A stretch of DNA of 64,000 nucleotides from Burkholderia sp. (GCA_031253835.1 JAIRVP010000002.1:26143-90142), one strand, 5' to 3'; positions 24,495 to 33,781 are shown, counted from the stretch's first letter. Notes: generated by a model from the sequence alone, not told the origin. Numbers and translations are program-made.

Positions 24495-25988
24495 ATGGAA
24501 GCATTCGTGCAAGGGCTGATCGAAGCCGTCAACGGCGTGCTGTGGAACTACGTGCTGATCGCGCTGCTGCTCGGCGCCGGCGCGTGGTTCACATTGCGGT
24601 TCCGGATGATCCAGCTGAAGGCGCTGTTCCTCAGCATGAAGCTGGTCGGCAGCAAGGGCGAACCGGGCAGCATCTCGTCGTTCCAGGCGTTCGCGACCGG
24701 GCTCGCGAGCCGCGTCGGCACCGGCAACATCGCCGGCGTCGCGGTCGCGCTGACGGTCGGCGGGCCGGGCGCGATCTTCTGGATGTGGATGACCGCGCTC
24801 GTCGGGATGTCGTCCGCGTTCGTCGAAGCGACGCTCGCGCAGATCTTCAAGGTGTCGCACCCGGACGGCAGCTTCCGCGGCGGCCCCGCGTACTACATCC
24901 AGACAGGCCTGCGCTCGCGCGGCTTCGGCGTGCTGTTCTCGCTGTCGCTGATCCTCGCGTTCGGCTTCGTGTTCAACGCGGTGCAGGCGAACGCGATCGC
25001 CGATGCGTTCCATACGTCGTTCGGCTGGAGCCGCGAGACGGTCGGCCTCTGTCTCGTGCTGCTGTCGGCACCGATCATCTTCGGCGGGATCCGCCGCATC
25101 GCGACGGTCGCGCAGGTGATCGTGCCGCTGATGGCGATCGGCTACCTCGCGCTCGCGGTCTACGCGGTCGCTACGCACATCGCGCTGGTGCCGGGCGTGA
25201 TCGCGCTGATCGTCAAGAGCGCGTTCGGCCTCGAGCAGGCGGCCGGCGGCCTGACGGGCTATGCGGTCAGCCAGGCGATCGCGATCGGCGTGAAGCGCGG
25301 GCTGTTCTCGAACGAAGCCGGGATGGGCAGCGCGCCGAACGCGGCCGCGACCGCGAGCACGCGGCACCCGGTCACGCAGGGGCTGATCCAGATGCTCGGC
25401 GTGTTCGTCGACACGATCGTGATCTGCAGCGCGACCGCGTTCGTGATCCTGCTGTCGGGGCGGTACGAGCTCGGCACCGGGATGGAGGGCGCGGCGCTCA
25501 CGCAGCGCGCGATCTCGAGCCACGTCGGCGACTGGGGCGGCATCTACATGGCCGTCGCGATCTTCTTCCTCGCGTTCTCGTCGGTGATCGGCAACTACGC
25601 GTATGCGGAAGGCAACGTCGAATTCATCACGAAGCGGCGCGGCGTGCTGCCGCTGTTCCGCGTCGCGGTGCTCGCGATGGTGATGTTCGGCAGCGTCGGC
25701 CAACTGCCGCTCGTGTGGGCGATGGCCGATACGAGCATGGGGCTGATGGCGATCATCAACCTGATCGCGATCCTCGCGCTCGGCAAGTATGCACATGCCG
25801 CGTGGGTCGACTATCGCCGCCAGCGCGCGGCCGGCATCGCCGATCCGGTGTTCACGCGCAACACGATCCCCGAGCTCGCGCGCGTGCTGCCGGCCGACGT
25901 GTGGGGCGAGCATGGCCCGCTGCCGCAGCGTCCGGCGGCGTCGGCCGACGCCGCTGGCGCGCCGCGCGGCGCGGTGCGCGAGTCATGA
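24495..25988 (+). CDS. Sodium:alanine/glycine symporter (AGCS family)
   Basis: A 497-residue inner-membrane carrier that brings in alanine or glycine with Na+. The family motifs FQAFATGLASRVGTGNIAGV (about residues 64-83) and GGPGAIFWMWMTALVGMS (about 91-108) bind substrate and sodium; a later SNEAGMGSAPNAAATA segment near 275-290 is also diagnostic. About ten or eleven helices are predicted, and the length is normal. The tail overlaps thpR by 4 bp. Which of alanine or glycine is preferred cannot be read from sequence. Confidence 0.93.
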   Translation: MEAFVQGLIEAVNGVLWNYVLIALLLGAGAWFTLRFRMIQLKALFLSMKLVGSKGEPGSISSFQAFATGLASRVGTGNIAGVAVALTVGGPGAIFWMWMTALVGMSSAFVEATLAQIFKVSHPDGSFRGGPAYYIQTGLRSRGFGVLFSLSLILAFGFVFNAVQANAIADAFHTSFGWSRETVGLCLVLLSAPIIFGGIRRIATVAQVIVPLMAIGYLALAVYAVATHIALVPGVIALIVKSAFGLEQAAGGLTGYAVSQAIAIGVKRGLFSNEAGMGSAPNAAATASTRHPVTQGLIQMLGVFVDTIVICSATAFVILLSGRYELGTGMEGAALTQRAISSHVGDWGGIYMAVAIFFLAFSSVIGNYAYAEGNVEFITKRRGVLPLFRVAVLAMVMFGSVGQLPLVWAMADTSMGLMAIINLIAILALGKYAHAAWVDYRRQRAAGIADPVFTRNTIPELARVLPADVWGEHGPLPQRPAASADAAGAPRGAVRES

Positions 25989-26560
25989 ACGGCGACCGGC
26001 TCCGTGCGTTCGTCGCGCTGATGCCCGATGCGGCGTCGCGCGACGCGCTGCACGCGTTGCCGGTCACCCGTGGCGCGCGGCGCACGCTGCCCGCGCAACT
26101 GCACATGACGCTCGCGTTCATCGGCGCGATCGAACGCGAGCGGTGCGATGCGCTGGCCGCGCACCTGCCTGCGCTCGCGGCCGCGCATGCGCTGCCGTTG
26201 CTGCCCGTCGAGCGGATCGCGTGGTGGCCGAGCCTGCCGCGCGCGAGGCTGATCGTCGCGGAGCTGGCGGCCGACCCCGCATGCGTCGCATTGAATGCCG
26301 GGTTGTCGGCACTGCTGCGCGAACTCGGCGTGCCGGCCGACCGGCGGCCGTTCCGGCCGCACGTGACGCTCGCGCGGCTGCCGCACGATGCGATCGGGCA
26401 GCCTGCGCACGGCGGCGCGCCGGGGCGGCAGGTCGTGCTGCGCGTCGAAGCGCTGACGCTGTTTGAAAGCCGGCTGTCGCACGAAGGCGTGTCGCACCGG
26501 CCGATCGTGTCGGCGCCGATCGCACGCGCGGACGGCAACGCCGACGCCTACCGGCCGTAG
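25985..26560 (+). CDS. thpR: RNA 2',3'-cyclic phosphodiesterase (2'-5' RNA ligase family)
   Basis: A 191-residue 2H phosphoesterase. The two catalytic H-x-T motifs are HMT at residues 40-42 (HMTLAFIG) and HVT at 126-128 (RPHVTLAR), separated as usual. It opens 2',3'-cyclic phosphates on RNA ends. The start overlaps the symporter stop (ATGA), while its 3' end overlaps the converging dadA by 13 bp. Confidence 0.9.
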   Translation: MNGDRLRAFVALMPDAASRDALHALPVTRGARRTLPAQLHMTLAFIGAIERERCDALAAHLPALAAAHALPLLPVERIAWWPSLPRARLIVAELAADPACVALNAGLSALLRELGVPADRRPFRPHVTLARLPHDAIGQPAHGGAPGRQVVLRVEALTLFESRLSHEGVSHRPIVSAPIARADGNADAYRP

Positions 26561-27831
26561 CGCGCGAGCGTCAGGCCCGACAGGTCGATCTCCGGCTCGC
26601 GTCCGGTGACGAGATCCGCGACCACCTTTCCCGAACCCATCGACATCGCCCAGCCCGTCGAGCCGTGGCCCACATTGAGCCAGAGCCCGTCGATCCCGCT
26701 CGCGCCAAGGAGTGGCGGACCATCGGGCGTCATCGGCCGGCGGCCGACCCAGAAGCGCGCCGATGCGCGATCGGCTGCCTCGGGGAACCAGTCGTCGAGC
26801 ACCTTCATCAGCGTATCGAGCGCCTGCTGCCGCAGCGCCGCATGCCGGTTGCCGAGCTCCGCGGTGCCCGCGACGCGCAGCGTCGGGCCGAAGCGCGTGA
26901 TCGCCGTCTTCAGCGATTCGTCCATCAGCGCGGCGCGTGGCGCCTTTTCAGCGTCGACGATCGCGAGCGTCGCCGAATAGCCCTTCACCGGGTACAGCGG
27001 CACATCGATCCCGTACGGCCGCAGCAGGCCGGCGCTGTCGACGCCGAGCGCGACGACGATCGCGTCGGCCGCGAGCAGCGCATCGCGTTGCGCGGCATCG
27101 CCTGCATCGCGCGAATCGATCCGCACGCCGCGCACCGTGCCGCCCGCGACCTCGAGCGCGCGGATCTCGGTGCGAAAGCGGAACGTCACGCCGTGCGCTT
27201 CGCACAGCGCCCGCAGTTCGCGCGTGAAGCGCGCGCAGTCGCCGGCTTCGTCGTCGGGCAGGTAGATGCCGCCGACGGGCGCCTGCCGCGCCCAGCGCAG
27301 GCCCGGTTCGATCGCCGTGCAGCCGGCCGCGTCGAGTTCGCGAAACGCGATGCCGGCGTCGCGCAGCACTTTCAGCGCGGGTTGCACCATCTCGACGTCG
27401 AACGCGCCGCGCAGCAGCTGCAGGTAGCCGCGGCTCGCGCCGTAGTCGAACGGATAACGCTCGCGAAACGCATGCAGGCACGCGCGGCTGTAATACGCGA
27501 CGCGCTGCATCCGCTGCTTGTTCACGCGGAACCGCTCGAACTCGCATTCGCGCAGCCAGCGCGCGATCCAGCGCCACTGCGCGGCGTCGAGCGTCGGCCG
27601 GAAGATCAGCGGCGACGCCGGCTTGAACAGGTACTTGAGGATCTTGCCGGGCATCCCGGGCGCGGCCCACGGCGTCACGTAGCCGGGCGCGATCACGCCC
27701 GCGTTGCCGAGGCTCGTCGCCTGCGCGACGTCGGCCTCGCGTTCGATCACGGTGACGTCGCAGCCTGCTTCGCGCAGGTGCCAGGCGGTGGTGACGCCGA
27801 TCACGCCGGCGCCGAGAACGATCACGTGCAT
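26548..27831 (-). CDS. dadA: D-Amino acid dehydrogenase, small subunit
   Basis: A 427-residue FAD-dependent oxidoreductase that deaminates D-alanine and other D-amino acids to 2-oxo acids and feeds electrons to the respiratory chain. The N-terminal VLGAGVIGVTTAWHL is the FAD Rossmann motif, followed by ATSLGNAGVIAPGYVTPWAAPG, typical of DadA; GHGSTGWAMSMGSGKVVADL near the C-terminus closes the flavin site. Length is normal. It is the last gene of a minus-strand group after an MFS carrier, suggesting linked uptake and catabolism. Confidence 0.93.
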   Translation of the reverse strand: MHVIVLGAGVIGVTTAWHLREAGCDVTVIEREADVAQATSLGNAGVIAPGYVTPWAAPGMPGKILKYLFKPASPLIFRPTLDAAQWRWIARWLRECEFERFRVNKQRMQRVAYYSRACLHAFRERYPFDYGASRGYLQLLRGAFDVEMVQPALKVLRDAGIAFRELDAAGCTAIEPGLRWARQAPVGGIYLPDDEAGDCARFTRELRALCEAHGVTFRFRTEIRALEVAGGTVRGVRIDSRDAGDAAQRDALLAADAIVVALGVDSAGLLRPYGIDVPLYPVKGYSATLAIVDAEKAPRAALMDESLKTAITRFGPTLRVAGTAELGNRHAALRQQALDTLMKVLDDWFPEAADRASARFWVGRRPMTPDGPPLLGASGIDGLWLNVGHGSTGWAMSMGSGKVVADLVTGREPEIDLSGLTLARYGR

Positions 27832-27862
27832 GCGGTTTCCGGAACGAAGCGGTGGTGCACGA

Positions 27863-29125
27863 TCACGATGCGACGGCCGGATCGTCGACGAGCGACTTGC
27901 CGCGCGTTTCCGGCAGCACGAGCGCGGCGACGATCACGAGCAGGTAGCCGCCGCCCGCGACGAGGCCGATTGCCTTCACGAGCGACATCGACTGCGACAG
28001 CGAGCCGACGAGGATCGGGAAGAACGAGCCGAGCCCGCGGCCGAGGTTGTAGCAGAAGCCCTGGCCCGAGCCGCGGATCGCGCCCGGATACAGTTCGGAC
28101 AGGTAGGCGCCGACGCCCGCGAAGATCCCCTGCACGACGATGCCGAGCGGGAAGCCGAGCAGCAGCATCGCGGTATCGGTGATCGGCAGCATCGTGTAGG
28201 CCATGCCGAGCGAGAACGAGCCGATCGCGAACAGGATGAACGATGCGCGGCGGCCGAGCCGGTCGGACAGGATCGCGCCGACCACGTAGCCGACGAACGA
28301 GCCGACGATCAGCACGACGAGATAGCCGCTCGTGTTGAACACCGACAGGTGGCGGACGGTTTTCAGGTAGGTGGGCAGCCACGTCGTGATCGCGTAGTAG
28401 CCGCCGAGCATCCCGGTGCACAGCGCGCTGCCGAACAGCGTCGCGCGCAGGTGCGGCGGCGAGAAGATCTCGAGGAAGTGGCCCGACACGCGGCCTTCGT
28501 CGCGCGCGCGGCGCGTGGCCGTGTAGATGTCGGGATCGCTGACGTTGCGGCGGATGTACAGGATCCACAGCGCGGGCGCGATGCCGATCCAGAAGCATGC
28601 GCGCCACGCGACCTGCTCGGGCAGCAGCGCGAAGAACGCCCAGTAGAGGATCGCGGCCGCGGCCCAGCCGAACGACCAGCTGCTCTGCACGGTGCCGACG
28701 GCCTTCGCGCGATGTTCGGGCGAGCGGATCGTCTCGGCCATCATGATCGTCACGACCGACCACTCGCCGCCGAAGCCGAAGCCCTGCAGCGTGCGCGTGG
28801 CGAGCAACTGCCAGAACGAATGCGTGAAGCCGGACAGGCACGTGAACAGCGCGAACGTCGCGATCGTCCACTGCAGCACGCGCACGCGGCCGTAGCGGTC
28901 GGCGAGGATGCCGGCGGCCCAGCCGCCGATCGCCGACGAGATCAGCGAACTCGTCGCGATCATCCCGGCCTCGCTCTTCGACATGCCCCACGTGGCGATC
29001 AGCGTCGGAATCAGGAACGAATAGATCATGAAGTCGAACGCATCGACCGCGTAGCCGCCGAAGCCGGCGTACAGCGTCCGGCGCTCGCGCGTCGACAATT
29101 CGGTGAACCACTGGAATGCCTGCAT
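27863..29125 (-). CDS. MFS transporter (metabolite:H+ symporter type)
   Basis: A 420-residue, twelve-helix major facilitator. The loop 2-3 signature reads GILADRYGRVRVL (about residues 72-84) and its echo is GAILSDRLGRRAS in the second half. RTLQGFGFGGEWSVVTIMMAE in helix 4 is typical of the sialate/aromatic/short-chain acid carriers such as NanT and the AAHS group. The substrate cannot be assigned from sequence. GAGAGGGGG precedes the start. Only 31 bp separate it from dadA, so an amino or organic acid is plausible. Confidence 0.85.
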   Translation of the reverse strand: MQAFQWFTELSTRERRTLYAGFGGYAVDAFDFMIYSFLIPTLIATWGMSKSEAGMIATSSLISSAIGGWAAGILADRYGRVRVLQWTIATFALFTCLSGFTHSFWQLLATRTLQGFGFGGEWSVVTIMMAETIRSPEHRAKAVGTVQSSWSFGWAAAAILYWAFFALLPEQVAWRACFWIGIAPALWILYIRRNVSDPDIYTATRRARDEGRVSGHFLEIFSPPHLRATLFGSALCTGMLGGYYAITTWLPTYLKTVRHLSVFNTSGYLVVLIVGSFVGYVVGAILSDRLGRRASFILFAIGSFSLGMAYTMLPITDTAMLLLGFPLGIVVQGIFAGVGAYLSELYPGAIRGSGQGFCYNLGRGLGSFFPILVGSLSQSMSLVKAIGLVAGGGYLLVIVAALVLPETRGKSLVDDPAVAS

Positions 29126-29253
29126 GCTTGCCGCCCCCTCTCGTCTTGTCTCGTCTCGCGCTGCCGCGTGGCGGTTATTTTACGGGCGCGATCGCGCGCG
29201 CCAAAAAGGCGGCTGCAGGTTCGTGCGGGCAAGCAGGCAAGAGGGGAGGCGCG

Positions 29254-30030
29254 TCAGAGCGTCAGGCCGCCGTCGACGTGAATGACCTGGCCGGTAATCT
29301 GCCGCGCCGCATCGGACAGCAGGAACGCGATCAGCGCGGCGACATCGTCGGGTTCGGCGATCCGGCCGAGCGGCGTCGCCTGTTCGGCCTGCGCCCACGC
29401 GGCGGCGTTGCCGGCGCTCGGGCCGTGGTCCTTGCGCGTGAAGCCCGGCGCGACCGCGTTCACGGTGATGCCGTGCGCGGCGAATTCGGCGGCGGCGGTG
29501 CGCACGAGCGATTCGAGCGCGGCCTTCGCGGCGGCGGTCGCCGCGAACGGCGCATCGGCGCGGTAGCGGTGCGCGACGAACGAACTGACCGCGACGATCC
29601 GCGGGGCGTTCGACGCTTCGAGCAGCGGCCGTGCGCGGCCCGCGAGCGCGGAGAACGCGCCGGGCATCGCCGCGAAGGCGGAGGCGAGCGCGTCCGGGGA
29701 AAGACCGGAGAAGGATTGCCGCGCGGCGAAGCCGGCGTTCGCGACGAGCTGGTCGAGCCTGCCGAAGCGCGTGGCGGTGGTATCGACCAGCGCGGCGGCG
29801 ACACCCGGTTCGCCGAGATCGCCGGTCAGCGTGAGGCACTCGGCGCCGGCCGCCGTGCACGCACGGGCGACTTCGGCGAGCCGCACCCGCGCCGCATCGT
29901 CCGCGCCGCGCGCATGCAGCGCCAGCGCGATGCCGGGCGCCGCGAGCCGCCGGGCGAGCGCCGCGCCGATCCCCGAGCCTGCGCCGGTGATCAGCGCGAT
30001 GCGTTCGAGGTGCGCGGCGCGTGCGCTCAC
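29254..30030 (-). CDS. Short-chain dehydrogenase/reductase lacking the catalytic Tyr
   Basis: A 258-residue Rossmann protein. The cofactor motif is TGAGSGIG (residues 15-22), VANAG is at 96-100, Ser149/150 is present and the C-terminal GQVIHVDGG is normal. The active-site YxxxK, however, reads TAAAK (Thr165, Lys169); Tyr156 lies too far upstream and out of register. It may therefore be a poor or altered catalyst. The GTG start at 30030 overlaps the stop of the ABC exporter (GTGA), so the two are translationally coupled. Substrate unknown. Confidence 0.8.
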   Translation of the reverse strand: MSARAAHLERIALITGAGSGIGAALARRLAAPGIALALHARGADDAARVRLAEVARACTAAGAECLTLTGDLGEPGVAAALVDTTATRFGRLDQLVANAGFAARQSFSGLSPDALASAFAAMPGAFSALAGRARPLLEASNAPRIVAVSSFVAHRYRADAPFAATAAAKAALESLVRTAAAEFAAHGITVNAVAPGFTRKDHGPSAGNAAAWAQAEQATPLGRIAEPDDVAALIAFLLSDAARQITGQVIHVDGGLTL

Positions 30031-31796
30031 GCGGCGACCTTGTCGCCGGCGTTCACGCGCTCGACGTTGATCGTGCCGACGTGGAACGCGGCCAGCGACT
30101 CGCGGTGCGCGATGCTGACGATCGCGGCCTGCGGCAGCCGTTCGGCGAACAGGTGATAGAGGCGTGCCTCGTTGTCGGCGTCGAGCGCGCTGGTGGCTTC
30201 GTCGAGGAACAGGAAGTCGGGCTTGTGCAGCAGCACGCGAGCGCCGGCAAGGCGCTGCTGCTCGCCCGGCGACAGCACGCGCGTCCAGTGCGCGGTCTCG
30301 TCGAGGCGTTCGACGTAATCCTCGAGGCGGCACGCGCGCAGCGCATCGCGGCACGCGTCGTCGCTGAACGCGTCGGGCGTCGCCGGATAGGTGAGCGCGG
30401 CCTTCAGCGTGCCGATCGGCAAATAGCTCGTCTGCGGCACGAACATCATTCGCGCGCCGACCGGCGCATCGATCGCGCCGTCGCCGAACGGCCACAGGCC
30501 CGCGAGCGCACGCATGAACGTGCTCTTGCCGGAACCCGACTTGCCGATCACGAGCCAGCGCGAGCCCGGCTCGATCGTGACGTTGCCGATGTTCGCGAGC
30601 GCGTTGCCGTTCGGCAGCGCGAGCTTCAGCGACGACGTCGACAGCTTCGCGCCGTCGATGTAGTGGAGATTGATGCCGCCGTGCTCGGTCGCGGGCGACA
30701 GGCTTTCCTTCAGGTGCGACGTGCCCATCACGCGCTTGAATTCACGCAGACGGTTGACGGTGGCGCGCCATTCGACGAGCGAACCGTAACTGTTGATGAA
30801 CCACGAAAACGAATCGCTGACGTTACCGAACGCTTGCGCAATCTGCATTAGCGTCCCGAACGAAAACGCACCAGCGAAGTAAGCCGGCGCCGCGGCGATC
30901 AACGGGAAGATATTTGCGACTTGGCTATAAAAGTTCAGCACGAAGTTCAGCCGCATCGTGTACTTCATCAGACGCCACCAGTTGTCGCGGATGCGGCCAA
31001 ACAGATGCCGTGCATGATCGCCTTCGAACTGGGCGCCTTCATAGAAGGCGATCTGCTCAGCATTTTCGCGCACGCGGATCATGCCGAAGCGAAAGTCTGC
31101 TTCGACGCGTTGCTGCTGGTAGTTGATCGAGACGAGTGGATGGCCGGCCCGATGCATTAGATACGAGCCGATCAGCGCGTAGAGCGCGGCCACCCACACC
31201 ATGTAGCCAGGAATCACTAGTGACGTACCGCCGATCGGCAAAGTCACTGGGCCGGCGAGTGTCCAGAGGATCACGGTGAATGATGCGAGGGATGCCAACG
31301 TCGACAGCAGGTCGAGCGACAGCGACAGCGAAGTGGACGCGAATGCCTGTAGGTCGTCTGTGATGCGCTGGTCCGGGTTGTCAGTCAGTCGATCGCGCTC
31401 GATCCGATAAAACGCACGATCGTTCAGCCATTCATCGAGATACAGGTTCGTAAGCCATTGACGCCAGCGGAACGAGAGCATCTGCGTCAGGTAGCGGCGG
31501 AACACGAACAGAATGATGGCGCCGAACCCGATGGCGCAAAACTCGAGCATCAGGTGTGGGAAATGCTGTGCGTCCTTTGCCTGTAGGGTGTTCGTGAAGC
31601 GTCCGTACCATCCGTTGAAGCGCACGCTGAGCCATACGCTCGCGAAGTTCATTGTGATGATCGTGACCAGCAGGCCCCACGCGATCTTCCATTCGGACGA
31701 TACCCAGTAGGGCTTGATGAGGCTCCATGCGGATACCGGGCGCTCGTCCTGCGGCGCGTCGGAGGCGGAGCGGACGGGATCGATCGATTGGGTCAT
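30027..31796 (-). CDS. SbmA/YddA-type ABC exporter (fused membrane and ATPase domains)
   Basis: A 589-residue protein with an N-terminal SbmA/BacA-like membrane domain (about residues 20-340, including RFNGWYGRFTNTLQAKD and FRWRQWLTNLYLDEWLNDRAFYRI) and a C-terminal ABC ATPase: Walker A GKSGSGKST, signature LSPGEQQRLAGARVLL, Walker B FLFLDEATSALD. The ATG at 31796 is chosen over a longer frame whose first 43 residues look random. Related proteins include YddA and human ABCD transporters; the substrate is unknown. The middle of the gene (about 30,800-31,750) is distinctly poorer in GC than both ends. Confidence 0.88.
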   Translation of the reverse strand: MTQSIDPVRSASDAPQDERPVSAWSLIKPYWVSSEWKIAWGLLVTIITMNFASVWLSVRFNGWYGRFTNTLQAKDAQHFPHLMLEFCAIGFGAIILFVFRRYLTQMLSFRWRQWLTNLYLDEWLNDRAFYRIERDRLTDNPDQRITDDLQAFASTSLSLSLDLLSTLASLASFTVILWTLAGPVTLPIGGTSLVIPGYMVWVAALYALIGSYLMHRAGHPLVSINYQQQRVEADFRFGMIRVRENAEQIAFYEGAQFEGDHARHLFGRIRDNWWRLMKYTMRLNFVLNFYSQVANIFPLIAAAPAYFAGAFSFGTLMQIAQAFGNVSDSFSWFINSYGSLVEWRATVNRLREFKRVMGTSHLKESLSPATEHGGINLHYIDGAKLSTSSLKLALPNGNALANIGNVTIEPGSRWLVIGKSGSGKSTFMRALAGLWPFGDGAIDAPVGARMMFVPQTSYLPIGTLKAALTYPATPDAFSDDACRDALRACRLEDYVERLDETAHWTRVLSPGEQQRLAGARVLLHKPDFLFLDEATSALDADNEARLYHLFAERLPQAAIVSIAHRESLAAFHVGTINVERVNAGDKVAA

Positions 31797-32031
31797 GTGC
31801 TTCCTGATGAGTAGCCGGCGCGCGGGCCGGGCGAAGCCGGGCGCGCGCCGCGATACGGCATGCCGGGGCGCGGCGCCGACTGACGGCGGGCGCAGCGATG
31901 GTCGCCCGCGCGTCTTAAACGGCACTTAAGGGCCGGCGGTGACGCGGCAACCGGCCGCTCGCGCGGCCGGCCTGCGGGCATTGTGCCAGAGCGGCGCGAC
32001 GCGCCGGCGAATTTGCCCCACGGGGGACAGT

Positions 32032-32061
32032 TTGCGGCGCTTTCCGCTTTTATGGTCTAAT
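32032..32061 (+). promoter_or_regulatory. probable promoter of the thi operon
   Basis: TTGCGG and TCTAAT are spaced by 18 bp, placing transcription start a few bases before the riboswitch. Confidence 0.5.
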
Positions 32062-32074
32062 GGCCGACGACGAA

Positions 32075-32176
32075 ACAGGGGTGCTCCGTGGCGCGGCCGG
32101 CAGATGTTCCGGGCAGCGCAGCGAGGCTGAGAAAAACCCTTTGCACCCGATCCGGGTAATACCGGCGAGGGAAGTT
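32075..32176 (+). ncRNA. TPP riboswitch (THI element)
   Basis: The conserved core is present in order: GGGGTGC, then GGCTGAGAAA, ACCCTT, GCACCCGATCCGGGTAA, ATACCGGCG and AGGGAAG. It binds thiamine pyrophosphate and turns the operon down when the vitamin is plentiful. About 240 bases lie between it and thiO, containing a short open frame with a strong ribosome-binding site. No clear terminator hairpin with T-run was found, so control is more likely at translation. Confidence 0.93.
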
Positions 32177-32295
32177 TCTGATCCCGCCGGGTCGCGCTGG
32201 CCGCCATCCCACATGGTCAGCGCCCGAGTCCGCCCGGCCGGCCTTTGCTGCCGGTTTCGTCCTTTTGGGTACGCGCATTGCGCGTTACGGAAGGA

Positions 32296-32418
32296 ATGAT
32301 GACCGCACAATCTTCAGTCTTTTGCTTGATTCCCGGCCCGATGTCGCGTGCGTTCGCACGTGGCGGCGCGCATGCGTCGACGCTCGCCGCGCGCGTTCGC
32401 ACGGAGGGCGCGCGATGA
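32296..32418 (+). CDS. 40-codon leader frame between TPP riboswitch and thiO
   Basis: Starts with ATGATG behind a strong GGAAGGA site and ends in TGA at 32416-32418, overlapping the thiO ATG at 32415 (ATGA). The peptide (MMTAQSSVFCLIPGPMSRAF, then an Arg/Ala-rich end) matches nothing I know. A small ACGCGC-ATT-GCGCGT hairpin just upstream could govern access to the site. It may be a leader that couples thiO translation to the riboswitch, or chance. The peptide itself need not have a function. Confidence 0.45.
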   Translation: MMTAQSSVFCLIPGPMSRAFARGGAHASTLAARVRTEGAR

Positions 32419-33551
32419 ACGTCCAGGATGCACGGCCCGATTTCGCGGTGCTCGGCGGCGGCCTTGTCGGTCGCCTGATCGCGTGGCGGCTCGCGGGCGA
32501 CGGGCATCGCGTCGCGCTCTACGAGCGCGGCGGCCCGGACGGCGAGCAATCGGCTGCGTGGATCGCGGCCGCGATGCTCGCGCCGCTCGCGGAAGCGGCG
32601 AGCGCGGAGCTGCTGATTACCGAGCTCGGCGCCGCATCGCTCGAACGCTGGCCGCAATGGCTCGCGGAACTGCCCGAACCCGTTTTCTTCCAGCATCACG
32701 GCACGCTCGTCGTCTGGCACCACGCGGACCGCGCGGAGGCGCCGCTGTTCGAGCGGCGCGTGCGCGCGAACGCGCCGGCCGACCTGTTCGACGGCGGCTT
32801 CGTGACGCTCGCCGGTGCGCAGGTCGATGCGGCCGAGCCGACGCTCGCCGGTCGTTTCGCACGCGGCCTGCTGCTGCCGCGCGAAGGCCAGCTCGACAAT
32901 CGCCAGGCGCTGCGCGCGCTGGCGGCGGGCCTCGCCGAGCGCGGCGTCGACCTGCACTGGCACGTCGCGATCGACGACGCGAACCTGCCCGCCGCGCATT
33001 TCACGATCGATTGCCGCGGGCTCGGCGCGAAATCCGCGCTGCCCGCGCTGCGCGGCATCCGCGGCGAAGTCGCGCGCGTGCACGCGCCCGGCATCGGGCT
33101 CACACGGCCCGTGCGGCTGCTGCATCCGCGCTACCCGCTGTACATCGCGCCGAAGCAGGACGATCTCTATGTGATCGGCGCGACCGAGGTGGAGGGCGAG
33201 GACATGTCGCCCGTCAGCGTGCGTTCCGCGCTCGAACTGCTGAGCGCGGCGTTCTCCGTGCATCCGGCGTTCGGCGAGGCGCGCATCCTCGAACTCAATG
33301 CGCAGTGCCGGCCGACGCTGCCCGATCATCGCCCGGCGGTGATCTGGGACGGCGCGTCGACGCTCGCCGTCAACGGCCTGTACCGGCACGGCTTCATGAT
33401 CGCGCCGGAAGTCGCGCACGCGGCCGTCGCGTTCGCGCAAGCTGCGCTCGGCGGCGCGTTCGGCGATGCCGACGCGTTCGCCGCGTGGCGCGACGCCGCG
33501 CGCTGGCCGACGCTCCTTCATCACCGCAACGACGCGCGCCAGCCGGCCTGA
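32415..33551 (+). CDS. thiO: Glycine oxidase-type FAD oxidoreductase ThiO
   Basis: A 378-residue DAO-family flavoenzyme supplying dehydroglycine for thiazole synthesis. The FAD motif is VLGGGLVGRLIAWRL (about residues 12-26). The C-terminal CRPTLPDHRPAV and NGLYRHGFMIAP segments form the flavin and substrate site as in other ThiO/DadA relatives. The ATG at 32415 follows GGAGGG. First clear gene of thiO-S-G-E under the TPP riboswitch. Confidence 0.9.
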   Translation: MNVQDARPDFAVLGGGLVGRLIAWRLAGDGHRVALYERGGPDGEQSAAWIAAAMLAPLAEAASAELLITELGAASLERWPQWLAELPEPVFFQHHGTLVVWHHADRAEAPLFERRVRANAPADLFDGGFVTLAGAQVDAAEPTLAGRFARGLLLPREGQLDNRQALRALAAGLAERGVDLHWHVAIDDANLPAAHFTIDCRGLGAKSALPALRGIRGEVARVHAPGIGLTRPVRLLHPRYPLYIAPKQDDLYVIGATEVEGEDMSPVSVRSALELLSAAFSVHPAFGEARILELNAQCRPTLPDHRPAVIWDGASTLAVNGLYRHGFMIAPEVAHAAVAFAQAALGGAFGDADAFAAWRDAARWPTLLHHRNDARQPA

Positions 33552-33583
33552 CGCGCGCCGCCGACCGAATCCGACCGAGCCTC

Positions 33584-33781
33584 ATGGATATCCAGATCAA
33601 CCAACAGACCCTGACGCTGCCCGACGGCGCGACCGTGGCCGACGCGCTTGCCGCGTATGGCGCGCGTCCGCCGTACGCGGTCGCGCTGAACGGCAATTTC
33701 GTCGCGCGCACGCAGCATGCGGCGCGCGCGCTCGCGGCGGGCGACAAACTCGACGTCGTGCACCCCGTCGCGGGCGGCTGA
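33584..33781 (+). CDS. thiS: Sulfur carrier protein ThiS
   Basis: A 65-residue beta-grasp ubiquitin-like protein. The essential C-terminal Gly-Gly (VAGG) is adenylated and loaded with sulfur as thiocarboxylate for the thiazole ring. The VALNGNFVAR strand and GDKLDVVHPVAGG end are diagnostic. It lies 32 bp after thiO and 38 bp before thiG, in the usual order. Confidence 0.93.
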   Translation: MDIQINQQTLTLPDGATVADALAAYGARPPYAVALNGNFVARTQHAARALAAGDKLDVVHPVAGG

